Shown: positions 59,103 through 64,000 of the stretch, one piece after another
Layout: each line of letters begins with the position of its first letter
Numbering within the stretch: the stretch's first letter is position 1
DNA from: Ampelomyces quisqualis
Taxonomy: Eukaryota > Ascomycota > Dothideomycetes > Pleosporales > Phaeosphaeriaceae
Reading direction: 5' to 3'
DNA: 64,000 nt
Assembly (NCBI GenBank): GCA_018398575.1
Contig: JAGTXZ010000003.1
Span: 1,240,001-1,304,000 of the forward strand
Made by a program: the position numbers and the translations under genes
Notes under the pieces: model-generated
The model's input: the letters and a program-made list of their open reading frames with translations, nothing else
Told to the model about the DNA's origin: nothing
The model's database searches: none

Positions 59103-60109
59103 CTAAGGTCGAGCCCCTGCCATGAGCAATTGCCGGATCTGCATAATCTGCGCCCGGTGCTCTGGGGGCAGCTGGTTGATCTGCTCCATTGTGAGAGCTA
59201 GGACCTGGGCGTACATGGCCTGCTGATCCATGGCCGGCGCTTGTGCTTGTGGCTGGGGTTGCGCGGGAGGGGGTTGCGCGTATGGCTGCGGCACGTGTGC
59301 TTGCGGCTGCGGTGTCGGGGCCTGCGGTGGGTACACGGGGTAGTGGACGGGCGGTCGAGCGACGGGCGGAGCTTGTTGCTGCACGGGCGGAACTTGCGCG
59401 ACCGGAGCCGGGGCTGCGGTGGCCGTCTCGACGAGTGAACCGAGGATTTGCGGGTCCACGAGTTGAAGCAGGAGGAGCGACTGGAAGATGGCGTATGCTA
59501 GCTGTGGTGCTTGTCGCAGGAGCTCCGTCGCCTTCGCTGGATCGGTCATGACCAAGCCCTTCATCTGTGAGAGGATGTCGAGGAGCTGAGGCGGAGGTAG
59601 AGTAGACAGCGTGCGGGAGATGGCGTCGGGACACGTCAGATTCGGTGGCAGGTCGATGCCTGGCGGGAGAGGCCCCAGTGCGCTCGAGTGCTGGGCCTGC
59701 ACCGGCTCTGGACCTTGTCCGTTCATCGACTGGAACGCATTCTGGGTGGGTATCTGGGCTGCGGGCTGGTTCGAGGGCGCGTTATCACCAGCGCCGTTAT
59801 CGTTTGACCAGTCGACGCGCAGCTTCCTGCCCATGATTTCGTGGTCGTTGAGGTTGCGTACAGCAGACGCTGCTGCGTCGGCGTCGGCGAACTCTGCGAA
59901 GCCAAATCCCTTGGGTCGGCCTGTTTCCTTGTCGTAGACCAGGCGGAAGTTGTTCACCTGCCCAACGCGACCGAGCGTTTCGATGATGAGCTCTTCGGTG
60001 CCGCCTGGGGTCATTGATTAGCTATGCGACTAGGTGGTGCGCCAGCTCTCTTACCATAAGGAATGTTCCCTATGAACACCACGCGGCCAGCCTTATCATT
60101 TGGCGCCAT
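59103..60109 (-). CDS. rna15: cleavage stimulation factor 64 kDa subunit (CstF-64/Rna15)
   Basis: Two exons, 60109-60055 and 60004-59103 (318 aa). An N-terminal RRM (about residues 9-85) shows RNP2 VVFIGNIPY and RNP1 KGFGFAEF, split by the 50-bp intron just after RNP2. A hinge domain follows (about 130-205; ISRTLSTLPPPQLLDILSQMK, PQLAYAIFQSLLLLQLVDP) which binds CstF-77/Rna14. Then comes a Pro/Gln/Ala-rich stretch, and the C-terminal helical domain closes the protein (LALTMEQINQLPPEHRAQIM) and binds Pcf11-type partners. The protein recognises U/GU-rich or A-rich RNA near poly(A) sites during mRNA 3'-end formation in the nucleus. Length and domain order are normal for fungi. Confidence 0.96.
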
Positions 60110-60351
60110 GGTGACACCCGGACAAAGTTTTAGTAATGGGGAGAGCGAGCGACGCGAACAACAGGTTGAGTCGCTGGGATGTTATGGACAGCCGTCCTTG
60201 GAGCAGGTTGCGAGCGACAATCCAAATCCATGCGAGCAAAGGCTTGGCGCGTTGCTAATAGCGTCACGCTTACTCCGCACTCCGTACTTCTTGATTCATC
60301 ACATACAAGGGACTTCTGGGCTTTACTTCATCATTGCTACATACGTACAGC
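60110..60351. other. rna15 promoter and amine oxidase 3' flank
   Basis: 242 bp; carries a TACTCCGCACTCCGTAC motif at 60271-60287. No gene. Confidence 0.5.
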
Positions 60352-62694
60352 TCATAGTTTCGGCGCGCAACAAGTACCATCTGGACCAACCGTAGCCGTC
60401 ACACTGGGCTGGTGGTGCTGCTCGCTCAGCAAGTTACTCTTGTTGAACTCCTGCTCGCTCGGCGGTACATCCAGCGCTGGATTCTTATCAAAAAAGTTCG
60501 CCGGCTTCATGTGGATCTTCAAGATCTCACAGGGCATGACGGGAAAATCCTCGATCCTGGGGATGTGATTGATTCCGGCCTGGACGTAGACGACCAAGTC
60601 CGTGTCCTTCACATTCTCGTTCCTGTCTGCCCACGATCGGACTCCTGTGCCGCCGCGAGACTGATTGGTATATTTGCCCCCTGCGTAAAGCTCGCCGTCG
60701 CGATGCTTAACAACGTAGATGTTGTGGTCGGAGAACTCTGCGCGCTTGTAGTTGAAGCTGTCCTTGTCCGATAAGATCTTTTGGAATGGAGGTGCTTGGA
60801 TTTTGTATGCCACGGGCTTACCGTTGATCGGGTTCCGCACATTTGGGTTCTGGATTTTGAAGGTTCTGTTGGCCTCGTAGTCGACGTCATAGCCGCCGGA
60901 CTTGTCTACGATCGTTTCCTGAACGTAGTATCCGGTACCGAGAGGGTTGAAATCTGATCGTGGCATTGGTAACGCTTCTTCGTAGACCATTCGGTTGTCG
61001 TAGCCGTCAATCATTGGATCGACGCGCAGACTGAAGATATGCTGGTGGTGTGCAGCAAGAACTCCGGGATGCACAACTGTACCGAAAGGTACTTCAACAC
61101 CTTCATCGATCGGCTGAGTGCTGAGAATGCCGGTTGCGCGAATCTCATAGGTGATCTCTCCAGCCTGGTTGAAGATGAAGGCAAGTATGTATTCGTAGTT
61201 TGCGACGGTGATGATGGACTGTAGGACAAGTTCTCGGGACCTGACTACTGCAGCTCTTCCGGTACGGTAGTTGCTACAAACAAGTCAGTAAGCATGCCAA
61301 GTATGCTGCAGGGTTTCTTCTTACGTGTGCTTCCAGCCAATGCCTGTATCTTGTTCGTGAATGCAAACGACATTGGGCATGTCCACAACATCACCTGGCG
61401 GTCCATGTCAGTACGTCCAAGGCTAAAACGAACCCGTTCGATACATGGACATACCTTTGTCATCAGACAAAAAAGCACTCAGATAATAGATTGATCCCAG
61501 ACAATCGCATCCTAGCTTCAAGTTGTTCGCCATAATGCCAGCACCAGCATCTCCAAGCTACAGCCACGTTAGAAATGCTCATACTTACAAGTCAACGACG
61601 AAACTCACATCAAAAGCTACGATGATGTCAGCAAAATTACTCCACCAACGGCTGGGGATTACGTACCAGATTTCCTTGCAAAAGGTTGACGAGGATCCGC
61701 GTACGGAATATTCATATCGCTCAAGCTGAGTCGATAGAACAGAGGCCGATCATCGTACCGTACATCGTAAAGCACCATGCCCTCACGCTGATTAAATCCG
61801 ACCCTAAAGTTCCACTTCTGCCACGACAAGACGTTGGACATACCCTCTTGCTGCACCGTGAAACTTGCTCCTTCAGGCTGCACCACATTAAGAGGCTTCA
61901 GATCTGTTCGAAGTGTCTGCGCTTGCGGAATGTATTCGTTGGGGGGCTGAATCTTATATTTCTCCACAGGCTTGATGGTGTTGTCCGCACCAGTCGGCAT
62001 GATATCCACGCGAATAACTTCCATGGTCTCCGTGCTGACAACTGGTGAGATGGGCAAGGGCATTGCATAGTGGTTGGAATCGGCTTCGGAAGCGTTGTTG
62101 GGATCTCTGAGGAAGAGGAAACATTGGTATAGACGGTCCTCGTCACCAATACCATCGGACCCGTAGATCCAGGGGTCACTGATGACTACGGTGCCCTCGG
62201 GCAGTCCAAGTTTGGCAATCTCTGCTTGGACTCTCTCATCTGCCAAGGCGATTTTCTCGATGGCTACGAGTTCGTCACCGTCTGCGTTGGCGTGGATGAA
62301 TGGTCCTAGGAGAACATTTTGCACGACGCGACCGGAGGTGAGGTCGACTATCGCTTCATGGAGTTTACTCTTGGTGTTGTCAGCAAGCCTTTACCCGGAA
62401 TTTCCTACCAGAGTAGCGTACTGTGTTTCTGATGTAGTAGTTGATGAATGCTTTCCTCGAGATTGACGGAAACGACTTATTGCCGTGTTCGGCCTCGAGG
62501 TACTTCAGCACCTCACTTTTCGGCGGCTCCTGCAATGTAATGGCTTTGAAATGCAGGTCCGTGTGCGCGGGCCACGATGCTTTGATGATCGAGCCAGCCG
62601 TTCGTATCTCAGCAGCCGAAAGAGGGGCAAGCGGATGTGATGGTACCGATTTTGCAGTACGCGGCGTGACGTCGGTGGCCATTTCAGTCGTCAT
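60352..62694 (-). CDS. copper-containing (TPQ) amine oxidase, probably peroxisomal
   Basis: Six exons: 62694-62422, 62369-61667, 61616-61609 (8 bp), 61557-61455, 61394-61325, 61273-60352 (692 aa). N2/N3-type domains precede the catalytic domain. AFDLGDAGAG carries the catalytic base Asp328, encoded within the microexon. TVANYEY gives the topaquinone precursor Tyr412. Copper ligands are the two His of HQH in AAHHQHIFSLR and the His of GINHIPRIEDFP. The enzyme oxidises primary amines to aldehydes, releasing ammonium and H2O2. It ends in PKL, a PTS1-like tripeptide, fitting peroxisomes. The start at 62694 was chosen because a TATAAAAG at 62783-62776 puts the likely transcription start downstream of the longer ATG (62754). 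A TGATAA site upstream suggests nitrogen control. Confidence 0.95.
61609..61616 (-). other. 8-bp microexon carrying the amine oxidase catalytic Asp codon
   Basis: CTTTTGAT, flanked by AG (61618-61617) and GT (61608-61607), joins G of the previous exon to restore A-F-D before LGDAGAG. Both flanking introns are about 50 bp with good signals. Without it the conserved AFD would be lost. Confidence 0.9.
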
Positions 62695-62775
62695 ATCCGC
62701 GAAACTTTTCCAGAACACTGAAGCAACTTTAACCAGGAAAAGTTGGAGGTTCAAGAACTTTCATAAATCGGCCTC

Positions 62776-62783
62776 CTTTTATA
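62776..62783 (-). promoter_or_regulatory. TATA box of the amine oxidase
   Basis: TATAAAAG on the minus strand about 82 bp before the chosen start codon. It argues against the upstream in-frame ATG at 62754, which lies only 22 bp downstream of it. Confidence 0.6.
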
Positions 62784-62862
62784 CCCACGCCAGAATCTCA
62801 CTTTAGTTAACTAACAGAGTCATCATGGTTCCATGGACGTACGACCCAACGATCCGCGATTC

Positions 62863-62868
62863 TGATAA
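62863..62868 (+). promoter_or_regulatory. GATA-factor site (TGATAA)
   Basis: Matches HGATAR, the AreA/Nit2 binding core, about 170 bp upstream of the amine oxidase start. It fits nitrogen-metabolite control of amine use, but a single short match is weak evidence. Confidence 0.35.
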
Positions 62869-63300
62869 GAAAGTTGACCAATCGTATCTACGCACTGAAA
62901 CTGTTCCGCGTGGCGCCGCGAGGACCTGCCATAAATGGCAAAGCGGCTGCTTGGGACCGTGAAGTATTACTCGCGTAGCGTTATGTGTATATACCCCGCC
63001 TGCAGATGCTTGCGGGATCCGCACGACGCTTCACTACCGTTGTGCAACCTCAACATACATCCATGAATGTTTCGTGTCCATGTGGTCAGATTCCGTCTCT
63101 TCAACGTACTCCTGTATGGTGCAGAACATTTTCGTCCCACTGTCATCGCACGCCACATCTCCACTACACGAGCTCTACCGCATGTTACAATATACGAGCG
63201 AAAATGACCGGGGCCCTGGTCAGAAGTATTGTATGCTGAATTGTAAGTCAGCTTCCCACCCAAAAAGTGGTCCTGTGCTATTATAGACTTCTTGCTTCAA

Positions 63301-64000
63301 TCAACGTTACCTCCTACCCGTTCCCCTTGTGTCTTTGTGTCTTTTCAAAGCTAAGATATAGGCGTTAATAGTATTATAATCTTGTTTTCTATAGTTGCTT
63401 TTAATGCTAAGATGCAGATTGCGGCATTTTAAAGTAGCCTGTTGTAGAAAGTAACGCGAAACTGTATTGTAGCTACTATAATAGCTTAACAGCACTTATC
63501 TGTATTTGCAACACTAAAAACAGTGCCAAGAATGTCTATATCCTGTAGGGACGCGCGAGAGAGAGTTGCCCTAGGCTAGCGTCTGTAGTACTCCGTATCC
63601 GTACAGCCGAGGTTATCTGATACGCCTCGGCATAAGAACCTAATGACGCCTACTCCGTACATGCAACAGTGCTCTACTTCTCAACTACTACATCATGTAT
63701 GATTAATACTATAGTCTAATATTTATATATGTACATCTCTTAAGCTTCTCCTGTATCTTTTTGGTGATACCTTATAATAGGGGTAGTGTGCAGCTGTCTG
63801 CAGCTAGGATGCTGGATTATACTTGGCACAGGCTACATAAGCGCAAACCTATTGAGAAGCGTACATTAGAGCTACCTACTCCTACAAAGGTTTAACAATC
63901 TTACACAAGAGAGAATGTATGGGAAAACGCTTGTATATTGTCTATTGTAAGACTGCAAACAACGGAATGAGGTTGCCTCTAAGTATCAGCCCGCCAATCG
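63301..64000. mobile_element. AT-rich segment with a possible transposase relic
   Basis: Composition drops clearly in G+C from about 63300. A minus-strand frame (63495-63307) reads DYNTINAYILALKRH followed by DTRGTGRR, which weakly resembles the helix-turn-helix start of Fot1/pogo- or Tc1-type transposases. No terminal repeats were found and the rest of the segment has no open frame. The element call is tentative. Confidence 0.25.
63589..63660. repeat. two TACTCCGTA motifs
   Basis: TACTCCGTA at 63589-63597 and TACTCCGTAC at 63651-63660, part of a motif family scattered through the intergenic regions of this window. Confidence 0.7.

Larger units (their letters stand above)
62695..63300. other. 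amine oxidase promoter region
   Basis: Upstream DNA of the oxidase with TATA and GATA motifs; short ORFs without recognisable similarity. Confidence 0.5.

Noticed and set aside
62694..62754. Longer amine oxidase start (20 extra residues)
   Set aside because: The TATA box at 62776-62783 places the likely transcription start downstream of that ATG, and the extra residues do not resemble a targeting signal.
1..64000. CRISPR arrays, insertion sequences, operons
   Set aside because: Introns, promoter layout and gene families show eukaryotic fungal DNA; no regularly spaced short repeats or bacterial elements were seen.

Overview
The window is nuclear DNA of a filamentous ascomycete, most likely a Dothideomycete and probably Pleosporales. 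The basis is gene content (a giant Woronin-body tether, a HET-domain relic, a BYS1-type secreted protein, a multi-PAS hybrid histidine kinase), about one gene per 4 kb, and many 37-100 bp introns with GT(A/G)NGT donors and CTAAC/CTGAC branch sites. Species assignment is inference. Exons were joined by hand from splice signals, frame and family similarity; every main model closes in frame, but none was checked against transcripts.

Layout. 0.6-6.8 kb (-): hybrid histidine kinase. 7.8-10.8 kb (-): Syp1/FCHo-type endocytic F-BAR protein, divergent from a CDK-like kinase (11.6-12.9 kb, +). Then on + strand: MO25/HymA (13.4-14.8), a SLC35/TPT-type transporter (15.4-17.3) and a predicted fusion of a secretory FKBP with a STIMATE-type ER/vacuole membrane domain (17.9-19.4). 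A mitochondrial 3-oxoacid CoA-transferase (19.6-21.3, -) converges on it. 21.3-27.4 kb looks accessory: a secreted BYS1-domain protein, a broken 2EXR/F-box-like gene, a HET gene with several lesions, pyrimidine-rich DNA and one small Tyr/Pro/Arg-rich gene. 27.4-28.7 kb (-): membrane-anchored SDR.

29.3-58.1 kb (-) is one enormous four-exon gene predicted to encode 9,526 residues, interpreted as leashin (LAH), the tether that holds Woronin bodies at septal pores. It fills 45% of the window and its centre is a long array of lysine-rich modules in acidic, Pro/Glu-rich sequence. 59.1-60.1 kb (-): CstF-64/Rna15. 60.4-62.7 kb (-): copper amine oxidase whose catalytic-base Asp lies on an 8-bp microexon. 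63.2-64 kb is AT-rich DNA with a possible transposase relic.

Themes: polarised growth and septum biology (Syp1, HymA, LAH), signalling (histidine kinase, CDK-like kinase), ER/peroxisome/mitochondrial metabolism, and a small fast-evolving island. No tRNA, rRNA or CRISPR array was recognised.
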